Position numbers and translations under genes: made by a program
Shown: piece by piece, positions 9,964-18,260 of the stretch
Layout of the letters: each line of letters opens with the position of its first letter
Position numbering within the stretch: the stretch's first letter is position 1
Assembly (NCBI GenBank): GCA_964651395.1
Contig: CAZYXZ010000002.1
Coordinates: 1 to 64,000 of the forward strand
Length of the DNA stretch: 64,000 bases
DNA from: CAZYXZ01 sp964651395
GTDB lineage: Bacteria; Actinomycetota; Actinomycetes; BP-191
Reading direction: 5' to 3'
The notes under the pieces: model-generated
What the model was told of the DNA's origin: nothing
The model's input: the letters and a program-made list of their open reading frames with translations, nothing else
The model's database searches: none

Positions 9964-11698
9964 TATTCCGGCACCCGGCGAGGCGCCCCTGCCCGCCGCG
10001 AACGTCGCCGCCCTGCTGCGCGAGAACGCCGTCAAGCACGCCGATCGCCGGGCCGTCCTCTTCGAGGACCTGGTCTGGACCTACGCCGAGTTCGTCGACG
10101 AGTGCCGGCGTGCGGCCGCGCTCCTGCGCTCCCACCGCCCGGCCGACGGTCCATTCCATGTGGGCGTGCTGCTCGACAACACCCCCGCCTACCTCGTGCT
10201 GCTCGGCGGTGCGGCGCTGGCCGGTGCCGCGGTCGTCGGGCTGAACCCCACGCGCCAGGGCGGCGAACTCGCCCGCGACATCGCGCACACCGACCTCTGC
10301 CTCGTCGTGACCGAGCCGCGGTACGCCGGACAGCTCGGCGCCGCGCTGGGCGAGAGCCCGCTGCCGGCGTACACCACGCGCCGGTGGGTCGACCGGCACG
10401 ACGGCGGCCACGCGACGCTCGGCGCAGACCTGGACGCGGCGCTGGCGGCGGCGTCGCCGGAGGATCCGGGACCCGAGCACGACCCGCCGCTCGAGACGGT
10501 CTGGTGCCTGGTCTTCACGTCGGGCACCTCGTCGGCGCCCAAGGCGGTGATCTGCACGCAGCGCCGGATGCTCGTGACCGGCGAGCGGATGCGCCAGGTG
10601 CTCGAGGTCGAGGCCGAGGACGTCGGCTACCTGTCGATGCCGCTGTTCCACTCGAACTCGCTGATGGTCGGCATGATGCCGGCGCTCGTCGCGGGCGCTG
10701 CGGTGTCGCTGTCACGGCGGTTCACGGCGTCGGGCTTCCTCCGCGACCTGCGCCGCTACGGCGTCACGTACTGGAACTACACGGGCAAGCCGTTGTCCTA
10801 CGTGCTGGCCACGCCCGCGCTGCCCGACGACGCCGAGAACCCGCTGCGCCGCGCGTACGGCAACGAGGGCGCGGACCGCGTGGTGGCGGCGTTCGCCGAG
10901 CGGTTCGGGGCGCACGTCATCGACGCCTTCGGACCGACCGAGGGCGGCATCGGGATCATCCGCGGCGACACCGACCCGCCCGGCTCGCTCGGCCATGCGG
11001 GTGAGAACGTGCAGGTCGTCGACGACGACGGGGTCGCGAAGCCGCGCGCGGTCTTCGGCCCCTCCGGCGAGCTGCTCAATGCCGCCGAGTGCGTCGGCGA
11101 GATCGTGAACCTGGCGGGGCCGGGGCCGTTCGAGGGCTACTACAAGAACGAGGAGGCCTTTCTCCGCGCAACCCGCCGTGGCTGGTACTGGACCGGCGAC
11201 CTCGGCTACGTCGACGACGCCGGCTTCGTCTACTTCGCCGGCCGTACGGCGGAGTGGCTGCGCGTCGACGGCGAGAACTTCCCGGCCGGCCCGATCGAGA
11301 ACGCGGTCGCTCGGCACCCGATGTTGCTCGCGGCCGCGGTGTTCGGCGTACCGGACCCGCAGGCCGGCGACGCGGTCATGGCCTGCGTCGTGCCGAAGGA
11401 GCACTCCAGCTTCGACGCGCGGTCGCTGGGGTTGTGGCTCGATGCGCAGCCCGACCTCGGGCCCAAGTGGCGGCCGCGGTGGCTCCGGGTCAGTGCGGCG
11501 CTGCCGATGACGCCGTCGCACAAGGTGCTGCACCGCCAGCTCCAGCACGAGAAGTTCCGTGCCGACCGAGTGGCCGGCGACGCGGTGTGGTGGCGGCCGC
11601 GCGGGGCGTCGTCGTTCGTGCCGTTCACCGAGGCGGCCGAGGCCGCCCTGCGTGAGGAGTTCGTGGCCAACGGCCGCGAGCGGTTCTGGGACTTGTAG
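9956..11698 (+). CDS. Acyl-CoA synthetase, FadD17-like
   Basis: 580-residue AMP-forming ligase. Motifs: VFTSGTSSAPKAVICT (P-loop near 180), YGNEGADRVV and DAFGPTEGGIGI (adenine binding), YWTGDLGYVDDAGFVYFAGRTAEWLRVDGENF (hinge) and MTPSHKVLHRQL (C-terminal lysine). The long insert between adenine and hinge motifs and the C-terminal FWDL ending recall very-long-chain/steroid ligases such as mycobacterial FadD17, which is encoded beside FadE26/27. Here too the next gene is a FadE. Start chosen at GTG 9956, seven bases after a TAGACT box. Steroid-type substrate is an inference. Confidence 0.87.
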   Translation: MRHIPAPGEAPLPAANVAALLRENAVKHADRRAVLFEDLVWTYAEFVDECRRAAALLRSHRPADGPFHVGVLLDNTPAYLVLLGGAALAGAAVVGLNPTRQGGELARDIAHTDLCLVVTEPRYAGQLGAALGESPLPAYTTRRWVDRHDGGHATLGADLDAALAAASPEDPGPEHDPPLETVWCLVFTSGTSSAPKAVICTQRRMLVTGERMRQVLEVEAEDVGYLSMPLFHSNSLMVGMMPALVAGAAVSLSRRFTASGFLRDLRRYGVTYWNYTGKPLSYVLATPALPDDAENPLRRAYGNEGADRVVAAFAERFGAHVIDAFGPTEGGIGIIRGDTDPPGSLGHAGENVQVVDDDGVAKPRAVFGPSGELLNAAECVGEIVNLAGPGPFEGYYKNEEAFLRATRRGWYWTGDLGYVDDAGFVYFAGRTAEWLRVDGENFPAGPIENAVARHPMLLAAAVFGVPDPQAGDAVMACVVPKEHSSFDARSLGLWLDAQPDLGPKWRPRWLRVSAALPMTPSHKVLHRQLQHEKFRADRVAGDAVWWRPRGASSFVPFTEAAEAALREEFVANGRERFWDL

Positions 11699-12823
11699 AT
11701 GGATCTCTCGTTCACTGCCGACCAGCAGGCCTTCGCGGCGAGCGCGCGCGAATGGCTCGCCGCGCACGTCACCGCGGCGCCGGAGTTCGCGTCGCTCGAG
11801 GACGAGGTGGCGTGGGGTCGCCAGTGGCAGGCGACCCTCGCGCGTGATCGGTGGGTCGGGCTGTCCTGGCCCGCCGAGTTCGGCGGGCGCGGCGCGTCGG
11901 CGGTCGAGGTGGCGCTGTTCAACCTCGAGTACGCGCGGTCGCGCGCCCCGCAGCCGGTGAACCGGGTGGGGCTGAACCTGGCCGGCCCGACGCTCCTCGC
12001 CCACGGGACTGACGCGCAGCGCGCTCGCTGGTTGCCCCCGCTGCTCAACGCCGAGGAGATCTGGTGCCAGCTGTTCAGCGAGCCGGACGCCGGCTCCGAT
12101 CTCGCGTCCCTGAGCACCCGCGCGGAGGAGGCCGACGGCGGCTGGCGGCTGACCGGATCGAAGGTCTGGACGTCGTACGCGCAGTTCGCCCGATGGGGGA
12201 TCTGCCTGGCACGCACCGACCCGGACGCTCCGAAGCACCGCGGCATCTCCTACCTCGTCGTGGACATGACCGCGCCCGGCGTGACGATCCGGCCGCTCGT
12301 GCAGGTGACCGGCGAGGCGGAGTTCAACGAGGTGTTCCTCGACGACGTCCTCGTGCCCGCGGACGCGCTCGTCGGGGCTGTGAACGACGGATGGCGAGTC
12401 GCGAACACCACCCTTGCTCATGAAAGGGGCACGAACTTCCCGTTCAAGGAGCAGGTCGTCCACGAGGTCTACCTCGCCCGGCTGCTCGACGAGGCGCTCG
12501 CCTCGGGCGCTCTCGATGACGCCCTCGTCGCGGAGGACCTCGCGCAGGTCTACGTCGAGCTGCGGCTGCTCGCGCTAGCCAACCTGCGGACTCTCTCGGC
12601 GCTGGCCGCCGGCGGAGAGCCGGGTGCGGAGTCGTCCTGGGTGAAGCTGCTCTGGACGACCATGACGCAGCATCTGTCGGAGGTGGCACTGGCCGTGTCG
12701 CCGCAGGACCCCGCATGGCAGCGGCAGTTCCTGTGGTCGAAGGCGGCGAGCATCGCAGGAGGTACCAGCGAGGTGCAGAAGACCATCATCGCCGAGCGGA
12801 TACTCGGGCTACCCAGAGGTTAG
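11699..12823 (+). CDS. Acyl-CoA dehydrogenase (FadE family)
   Basis: 374 residues. Shares the blocks of the 2569-3756 protein: GLSWPAEFGGRG, LFSEPDAGSDLASL, GSKVWTSYAQFARWG and AGGTSEVQKTIIAERILGLP. It has Glu in TLAHERG at the isovaleryl-type base position and glycine at the MCAD position. Its ATG follows the ligase stop with no gap (TAG-ATG), so translation is coupled. The short FadE at 3804 or another outside the window could be its partner (inference). It probably oxidises the CoA ester made by the upstream ligase. Confidence 0.87.
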   Translation: MDLSFTADQQAFAASAREWLAAHVTAAPEFASLEDEVAWGRQWQATLARDRWVGLSWPAEFGGRGASAVEVALFNLEYARSRAPQPVNRVGLNLAGPTLLAHGTDAQRARWLPPLLNAEEIWCQLFSEPDAGSDLASLSTRAEEADGGWRLTGSKVWTSYAQFARWGICLARTDPDAPKHRGISYLVVDMTAPGVTIRPLVQVTGEAEFNEVFLDDVLVPADALVGAVNDGWRVANTTLAHERGTNFPFKEQVVHEVYLARLLDEALASGALDDALVAEDLAQVYVELRLLALANLRTLSALAAGGEPGAESSWVKLLWTTMTQHLSEVALAVSPQDPAWQRQFLWSKAASIAGGTSEVQKTIIAERILGLPRG

Positions 12824-12835
12824 GGAGACGACGAC

Positions 12836-13327
12836 GTGAGCGAGCTCTACGACATCCCGCTCGAGACGCTGGCCGGCGAGCCGGCGACGCTGGGCGACCA
12901 CAAGGGGAAGGCGCTGCTGCTCGTCAACGTCGCGTCGAAGTGCGGCCTGACGCCGCAGTACACCGGCCTCGAGGAGCTCCACGAGCGCTACGCCGACCGC
13001 GGCTTCTCGGTGCTCGGCTTCCCGTGCAACCAGTTCCGCGGCCAGGAGCCGGGCACGGCCGAGGAGATCGCCGAGTTCTGCTCCGCGACGTACGGCATCA
13101 CGTTCCCGCTCTTCGCGAAGATCGACGTGAAGGGGGACGACCAGCACCCGCTCTACGCCACGCTGACCGCGCAAGCCGGCGAGGACGAGCACGGCAGCGA
13201 CGTCATCTGGAACTTCGAGAAGTTCCTCGTCTCCGCGGACGGCGAGCAGGTCACCCGCTTCCGCCCCAGCGTCCTCCCCGACGCCGCCGAACTCGTAGCC
13301 GCCGTGGAGTCTGCTCTTCCCGGCTAG
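12836..13327 (+). CDS. gpx: Glutathione peroxidase family thiol peroxidase
   Basis: 163 residues. Peroxidatic Cys36 in NVASKCGLTPQY, then GFPCNQFRGQEPG and IWNFEKFLV, the Gln and Trp/Asn sites of the family. Non-selenocysteine bacterial members normally use thioredoxin. The gene follows the acyl-CoA dehydrogenase by 12 bases. Removal of peroxide made by flavin dehydrogenases is a reasonable role but an inference. Its TAG stop overlaps the TAG of the convergent gene through a shared CTAG palindrome. Confidence 0.92.
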   Translation: MSELYDIPLETLAGEPATLGDHKGKALLLVNVASKCGLTPQYTGLEELHERYADRGFSVLGFPCNQFRGQEPGTAEEIAEFCSATYGITFPLFAKIDVKGDDQHPLYATLTAQAGEDEHGSDVIWNFEKFLVSADGEQVTRFRPSVLPDAAELVAAVESALPG

Positions 13328-13746
13328 CCGCGCGGGGTGAGGTCCAGATCTGCTGGGGGGTTCTCGGGGAGCTTCCAGCGCAGGTAGGGCTTGTCGAACT
13401 GGTCGTGGTAGGCGTGCGACGCCTCGACCATGTCGCGGAAGGCGGTTTCGAACGCCGCGAAGTCCTTGGCCTCGATCGCCTTCATGACCGGCGTGTAGCG
13501 CTCGGCGAGGAACTCGGTCATCGCGTCGTCGTACTTGGGCCGGACCACGGTCGCGATCTCGAAGATGGTGTGGCTCTCCTTGCCGAAGTAGCGGGCCAGC
13601 GGCCAGTTGCCGGCCTGCGCGGCGTAGTAGAGCCGGTGCATGCGCGGGCCGATCTCGGCCATGAGCCGGGCCATGCCGGGCTGGGTCATGCCGAGCTCGT
13701 CGAGGGAGATCTCGGCCTTCCCGTTGTTGACTCGGATCTCGCTCAC
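13324..13746 (-). CDS. 140-residue helical protein linked to GMC oxidoreductase; possibly haem-less cytochrome c'-like
   Basis: Last gene of a three-gene operon. The GTG start at 13746 overlaps the GMC stop (GTGA). The sequence is helical, with RMHRLYYAAQAGNWPLARYF and AIEAKDFAAFETAFRDMVEA followed by SHAYHDQF. In a family of four-helix proteins I recall from other genomes, the last segment carries a haem CNACH motif. Here both cysteines are replaced (S-H-A-Y-H), so covalent haem seems unlikely. No signal peptide. Function unknown. Position suggests an accessory or electron-transfer subunit for the GMC enzyme. Confidence 0.6.
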   Translation of the reverse strand: MSEIRVNNGKAEISLDELGMTQPGMARLMAEIGPRMHRLYYAAQAGNWPLARYFGKESHTIFEIATVVRPKYDDAMTEFLAERYTPVMKAIEAKDFAAFETAFRDMVEASHAYHDQFDKPYLRWKLPENPPADLDLTPRG

Positions 13747-15422
13747 AGGGTCCCTCCCGGGGGTGGTGTCGTCCCGGCCAGAGCATGCGCCGCCCGGAGG
13801 GCGAGCGCGACCAGGGTCAGTGTGGGGTTGTAGCCGGCGGAGGTCACGAAGACGGACGAGTCCGCGACCACGACGTTCGGTACGCCGTGCAGGCGGCCCC
13901 ATTCGTCGACGACCGACGTCGCGGGGTCGCGGCCCATGCGCATGGTGCCCATCACGTGCTTGCTGTCACTGATCGGCGACACCGGCGAGCCGAACGGCCA
14001 GTCGACCGCCGGCGTGGTCGTCGCGACGGTCCACTCGGCACCGGCGTGGCTGAGTACCTCGGCCAGCCGCGGCGCGTGGTGGGCCGACGCGACCAGCTCG
14101 TGCTTGTGGGGGTGGTACGTCGTCCGCGCGACCGGCAGGCCGCGCACGTCGCGGACCGACGGGTCGAGGTCGATCCGGTTGGCGGGCTGCGGCAGGTCCT
14201 CGCCCTGCATGCAGAACCCCCACATGCGTGCCCGCAGCGCCGAGTCGCGCATCAGGTCCTTGTGCTGCGCCCCCCAGGGGTAGGTCTTGGCCTCCGCGAT
14301 GGGCGTCGACGGGCCGGCGTGCTCGCAGGTGCCGCCGCGGATCCACGGGAGGTCGGCCTCGGCGGCCGCCGCCCGCGCGAGGTCGTCCATGACGATCGGG
14401 TCGTCGTGCAGCGTCGTGACGCTCGGCCCGCGGTCGGGATGCACGCGCTGCGGCATCGCGCCGAAGACCAGCGTCTGGAAGTGGAACATCAGGTTGCGTC
14501 CGACCAGGTCGTTGCCCAGGCCGGACAGCAGCGCGAGCCGCGGCGTCTCCATCGCCCCGGCGGCCAGGACGACGTGCTTCGCCGACACGTGCCCGGCCGA
14601 CCCGTCCGGCTCGACGGTGTCGACGCCGGTCGCCACGCTGCCATTCACCGTCACTCGCGATGCGAAGGTCTCCGGGCGCAGCTGGCAGCGGCCGGTCAGC
14701 AGCGCGCGCTGGAGCGACGCGACCGGGTCGCCCTTGGCGTGGATCGGGCAGCCGTAGAACGCGCAGAAGCCGCAGTTGTTGCAGGCCGGGCGGCCGTCGT
14801 ACTCGACGGTGTTGATGCCGGCCGGCGCGACGTAGGGGTGGTAGCCGAGCTCGGTCGCCGCGGCGGCCGTGAGCGTCGCGCCGTACATCTGCGGGCCGGG
14901 CGGCATCGGGAACGGCGTGCTCCGCCACTCGGCGAACGGGTTCGCCCCGTCGACGCCGCTCACGCCGATCAGCCGCTCGGCCTCGGCGTAGAACGGCTCG
15001 AGGTCGTCGTAGCCGAGCGGCCAGTCGGCGAGCGCGGCGTCGTCCATGGGGCCGAGCGCGGAGTGCAGCGCGAAGTCCTCGGCGCGGAAGCGGGGGAGCT
15101 TGCCGTCGGCGTGCGGCCCGCCGCCGCCGACCGTCGCGGGCAGGTTGTTCACCTCGCCGGTCCACTCCCGGTCGCCGTGCGCCGCGGTGCGCCGGAACGT
15201 GCGCGGCTCGACCAACGGATCCGGCCCGAGGAACCAGCGCGCGCGGAACTTCACCTCGTCGTTGGAGAAGTGCCCGAGCAGCTTCGTCGGGTCGTCGAGG
15301 TCGATCAGGTGGTTGCGGCCACGCTCGAGGACGACGACCGACCAGCCCGCCGCGGTCAGCACGTCGGCGACCGAGGACCCGCCCGGCCCCGACCCCACGA
15401 TCACCGCGTCGCAGTCAGCCAT
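13743..15422 (-). CDS. GMC-family FAD oxidoreductase with cysteine cluster
   Basis: 559 residues, large subunit of a dehydrogenase oxidising an alcohol group. The FAD site is VIVGSGPGGSSVADVL at residues 8-23. The C-terminal GMC signature is MGTMRMGRDPATSVVDEWGRLHGVPNVVVADSSVF followed by SAGYNPTLT, giving the His/Asn active-site pair. Residues about 210-230 hold CNNCGFCAFYGCPIHAKGD. This four-cysteine cluster is characteristic of the subfamily working with gluconate-dehydrogenase subunit-3-like partners and is thought to bind an Fe-S cluster. It follows the small-subunit gene by 12 bases. Confidence 0.88.
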   Translation of the reverse strand: MADCDAVIVGSGPGGSSVADVLTAAGWSVVVLERGRNHLIDLDDPTKLLGHFSNDEVKFRARWFLGPDPLVEPRTFRRTAAHGDREWTGEVNNLPATVGGGGPHADGKLPRFRAEDFALHSALGPMDDAALADWPLGYDDLEPFYAEAERLIGVSGVDGANPFAEWRSTPFPMPPGPQMYGATLTAAAATELGYHPYVAPAGINTVEYDGRPACNNCGFCAFYGCPIHAKGDPVASLQRALLTGRCQLRPETFASRVTVNGSVATGVDTVEPDGSAGHVSAKHVVLAAGAMETPRLALLSGLGNDLVGRNLMFHFQTLVFGAMPQRVHPDRGPSVTTLHDDPIVMDDLARAAAAEADLPWIRGGTCEHAGPSTPIAEAKTYPWGAQHKDLMRDSALRARMWGFCMQGEDLPQPANRIDLDPSVRDVRGLPVARTTYHPHKHELVASAHHAPRLAEVLSHAGAEWTVATTTPAVDWPFGSPVSPISDSKHVMGTMRMGRDPATSVVDEWGRLHGVPNVVVADSSVFVTSAGYNPTLTLVALALRAAHALAGTTPPPGGTL

Positions 15423-15434
15423 CCCGGCCCCGCA

Positions 15435-15950
15435 TCACGGCTCGCTCGTCTCGGCTGCGGTCCAGCCCCTCGGCTGCACGTCGCCGGCGAAGCCGATGTA
15501 GCCCCAGCCGACCAGGTCGCGGTTGCCGCCGTACTCCGGCGCGCCGTACATGCCCTCGCACGCGTGCTCGTAGAGCAGCGCCGTGAAATCCTCGCCGGCG
15601 CGCAGCCGCTCGTCCTGCCCGTCGCCGTCGAGCGCGACGAAGTCGTCGCCGAGCGCCGCGACGCCCAGGGCGTACGCCGCCTGCCACGCCTCGATCCGCG
15701 CGCGCCAGGCGATCTGCTCGATCCGGCCGAGCGGCAGGAAGTCGCCGAAGCTCGCCGCGCCGCCGGCCCGGCCGGAGAACGGCCCGCCGGCCCAGATCCG
15801 CGGCGGGTCGAACGAAAAGGCGGCGAGCAGCTGGTCGATGTAGTCGACGACACCGGCCTCTGTGGCACCCGGGTCGGCGTCGGTGGGGATCAGCCGCGCG
15901 CAGGCGGCCGCGACGACGGCGTACTGCGAGTCGGTGAAGTGCAGCGGCAT
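15435..15950 (-). CDS. Gluconate 2-dehydrogenase subunit 3-like small subunit
   Basis: 171 residues, first gene of the GMC operon. The pattern FTDSQYAVVAAACARLIPTDADPGATEAGVVDYIDQLL, a central region ending in ARIEAWQAAYALGVAALG, and the C-terminal YEHACEGMYGAPEYGGNRDLVGWGYIGFAG are typical of this family. It pairs with GMC large subunits. No twin-arginine signal is seen, unlike many relatives, so the complex may be cytoplasmic. TAAGGT seven bases before the ATG indicates a leaderless promoter, and the operator palindrome abuts it. Confidence 0.82.
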   Translation of the reverse strand: MPLHFTDSQYAVVAAACARLIPTDADPGATEAGVVDYIDQLLAAFSFDPPRIWAGGPFSGRAGGAASFGDFLPLGRIEQIAWRARIEAWQAAYALGVAALGDDFVALDGDGQDERLRAGEDFTALLYEHACEGMYGAPEYGGNRDLVGWGYIGFAGDVQPRGWTAAETSEP

Positions 15951-15964
15951 GCCGCCGACCTTAC

Positions 15965-15978
15965 TGACACGTGTGTCA
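15965..15978. promoter_or_regulatory. Operator palindrome TGACACGTGTGTCA
   Basis: Upstream of the GMC operon, which reads leftward. On the minus strand the order is operator, TAAGGT, seven bases, ATG at 15950. Confidence 0.78.
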
Positions 15979-15988
15979 GGGAACCAAC

Positions 15989-16054
15989 GGCCGCGGCGGG
16001 GTTGGGGCTCCGCTTCGCGGAGGAGGCGCGGGTTGGGGTGCCCGCGCCGGGAAA
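15989..16054 (+). repeat. Dispersed double-hairpin intergenic repeat, copy 2
   Basis: Contains CTCCGC-TTC-GCGGAG and GGCGCGGG-N8-CCCGCGCC. It begins one base past the stop of the leftward endonuclease/phosphatase gene (stop 16056-16058) and lies 10 bases from an operator, between an incoming transcript and the GMC promoter. Confidence 0.82.
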
Positions 16055-16055
16055 G

Positions 16056-17153
16056 TCACAGAGTCCCTGGGCCGAAGGGGCCGGGCGGGCCTTCGAAGGT
16101 GGCGAGCAGGCCGTAGTGGTCGCTCGGGTAGAGGCTGCCCAGCGGCGTGTTGCCCCGGCGGTTGAGGAAGCGGGTGCTGGTCAGCAGCGGCATCGCGTTC
16201 TTGGTGCGGTGGAAGAGGTAGTCGATGCGCTGCGTCACCGTCGGCCCGCGCGCGGTCACGGTCTGGTCGGCCGTCGGGCCGGCGTCCTTGTTCAGCTTGC
16301 GGTAGGTGTCCACCCAGCCGGCGTCGCGGATGGTGGCCATCGCGGTGGAGGACTCGAGCGCGTTGCAGTCGCACACGAGGTACGCCGACGCGGCGGTCGA
16401 CACCGACGCGAGCCACGTGGTCAGGTCGCGGTGCTGCGCCACGGTCCCGGACGTGTGGGCGGTGGCCATGTCGACGATGCCGATGGGCGTCGAGATGCGC
16501 GCCCAGACCGCGACCCGCGACTCGAACGCGACCTCGAGGACGCAGGTGGGGTCGGGCAGCTCGCCCAGGCAGTCGCTCGCGATCCGCGCCGTCTCCTCCC
16601 CGGGCAGCCGGTGCGCGTCGCCGCGGATGATGTAGTAGCGGCTGAGAATCGCACCGCCCTCGTACCAGCGCGTGTCGTTCTCGTTGGACTGCGCGGCAGC
16701 CATGTCGGAGAGCGGGCCACCGCCGCCGTCGCGCGTCTCGGGCTCGCCCGGGATGTGCGGGAAGGCGCGGAAGTAGCACCAGAACCACGTGTAGCCGGTC
16801 GCCTTGGCCAGCCCCGCGGCGTACTCGCGGTAGATCTCGCCGTGCTTCGCGCTGTCGGAGACCTCCTGGAGGCCGACGACGTCGACCGTGGCCGCGGCCA
16901 GCTGCGCGATGGCCAGCTCCTGGCGCGCACCGAGCGTCCGGTCGCCCTCGGCCGTGAGGTTGTGCAGGGTGTTGAAGCTCGCCACGCGCAGCGGCCGGCG
17001 CGACTCCTTGCCGATGAACGGCGCGCGGCCCTTGGCGCCGGCGGCTTCGCCGCACAGCGGGGTCGCGACCCCGGGCGCGGCGTGCGCCAGGACCAGGAGC
17101 GGGCCGACGAGCGCCGCGGTGACCAGGGAGTAGACCAGCGGCCGGCGGTTCAT
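16056..17153 (-). CDS. Secreted endonuclease/exonuclease/phosphatase-fold protein
   Basis: 365 residues with an N-terminal signal sequence (about 1-31, cleavage near AHA-AP). Metal-site motifs of the fold: FNTLHN (about 60), GLQEV (about 94), CDCNALE (about 261), RIDYLF and SDHYGLLATF near the C-terminus. It therefore probably cleaves a phosphodiester or phosphate ester outside the cell, possibly DNA or a phospholipid. Tandem paralogue of the 17150-18244 gene with ATGA overlap. A double-hairpin repeat lies directly after its stop. Confidence 0.83.
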   Translation of the reverse strand: MNRRPLVYSLVTAALVGPLLVLAHAAPGVATPLCGEAAGAKGRAPFIGKESRRPLRVASFNTLHNLTAEGDRTLGARQELAIAQLAAATVDVVGLQEVSDSAKHGEIYREYAAGLAKATGYTWFWCYFRAFPHIPGEPETRDGGGGPLSDMAAAQSNENDTRWYEGGAILSRYYIIRGDAHRLPGEETARIASDCLGELPDPTCVLEVAFESRVAVWARISTPIGIVDMATAHTSGTVAQHRDLTTWLASVSTAASAYLVCDCNALESSTAMATIRDAGWVDTYRKLNKDAGPTADQTVTARGPTVTQRIDYLFHRTKNAMPLLTSTRFLNRRGNTPLGSLYPSDHYGLLATFEGPPGPFGPGTL

Positions 17154-18244
17154 CGCGTGAACGTCGTACGGACGGCGAAGTGGTCCGACGGCCAGACGAA
17201 GTGCTTCTCCGTCGTCGCGGAGTAAGCCGGTGCGCTCATGAACACGGCGCTACGGGTGCCACGGAGGCCGTTGCTGAGGACGTAGTCGATGCGGTGGTCG
17301 ACGGTGGCCCTCGGGGCGAGGACGTCCTGGCTGCTCGTGAAGCCGGGCAGCCGCCGGTTGAGCGCGCGGAAGGTGTCGATCCATCCGGCCGGCGTGAAGC
17401 TGGTCATCGCATCACTGCCCTCCAGCGCGTTGCAGTCGCAGACGATGGCTGCGCGGCCACCTGACTTCGCGGTCGCGAACTCCATGAGCGCCTCGTGGTG
17501 CATCACCGTGCCGGAGGTGTGCGCGGTGATGACGTCGACGTCGCCGAGCGGCGTACGGACGCGGGCCCAGAGCGCGCCGCGCGCCTGGAAGACGGCACGG
17601 GTCAGGCAGTCCGGGCCGGGGTTCTCGAGGCAGGTCGGCAGGGTGTCGAGCGTCTCGGGCGGCAGGCGCAGCGCCTCGGCGGCGAGGATCGGGTAGCGCG
17701 AGAGCACCGACTCGCCCTCCTCGAACTTCGACTCGCCGGGCCGGGTGTTCTGCGACAGGAGGTCCGAGATCGGCCCGCCGCCGCCGTCGCGCGTCTCGGG
17801 CTCGCCGGGGAAGTGCGGGTTGGAGCCGTACCAGCACCAGTACCAGACGGTGCGGGTCAGCCGGGACGCCTCGAAGGCGAGCTTCGCCGTGACGTTGCCG
17901 TGGTTGATGGTGCGGCTGAACTCCTGGCCGCCCACGATGTCGACCTTGTCGCGGGCCAGGTGGCCGGCCTGCAGGACGAGCCGCTCCTCGAGCGTCACGT
18001 CGCCGGTGTCGTCGAGGCCGTGCAGGGTGTTGAGCGTCGCGATGGTCACCGACGGCGCGGGCTTCTTCGCAGCCGCGGCCGGCGCGAACGTCGTGGTCGC
18101 GTTGGTGGGCAGGACGGTGGTGGCGCCGGTCGAGTCACCGCAGATCGGCGTGGGGACCAGCGGCTCGGCGGAGGCGGTGAACAGGTGCGCGGGGAGGAGC
18201 AGTGCGAGGCAGGCGAGCGAGCCGACCAGCCGGCTGCGTCTCAT
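17150..18244 (-). CDS. Secreted endonuclease/exonuclease/phosphatase-fold protein (paralogue)
   Basis: 364 residues, signal sequence about 1-26. Same motif order as its downstream neighbour: LNTLHGL, GGQEF, CDCNALEGSDA, HRIDYVL and SDHFAVRT. The two also share the insert PGEPETRDGGGGP and a C-terminal-half AHTSGTV block, so they arose by tandem duplication. First gene of the pair, with a stop-start overlap. Catalytic Glu is in GGQEF, where the neighbour has GLQEV. Both copies keep Asn, Glu, Asp-x-Asn and His, so both look active. Substrate unknown. Confidence 0.82.
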   Translation of the reverse strand: MRRSRLVGSLACLALLLPAHLFTASAEPLVPTPICGDSTGATTVLPTNATTTFAPAAAAKKPAPSVTIATLNTLHGLDDTGDVTLEERLVLQAGHLARDKVDIVGGQEFSRTINHGNVTAKLAFEASRLTRTVWYWCWYGSNPHFPGEPETRDGGGGPISDLLSQNTRPGESKFEEGESVLSRYPILAAEALRLPPETLDTLPTCLENPGPDCLTRAVFQARGALWARVRTPLGDVDVITAHTSGTVMHHEALMEFATAKSGGRAAIVCDCNALEGSDAMTSFTPAGWIDTFRALNRRLPGFTSSQDVLAPRATVDHRIDYVLSNGLRGTRSAVFMSAPAYSATTEKHFVWPSDHFAVRTTFTR

Positions 18245-18260
18245 CGCTACCCCGTCTACG

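Noticed and set aside
13785..17225. Very long plus-strand open frame (over 1,100 codons) opposite the GMC and endonuclease genes
   Set aside because: Arg/Val/Asp/His-rich composition with no family motifs. It is a shadow of high-GC codon usage opposite real genes.
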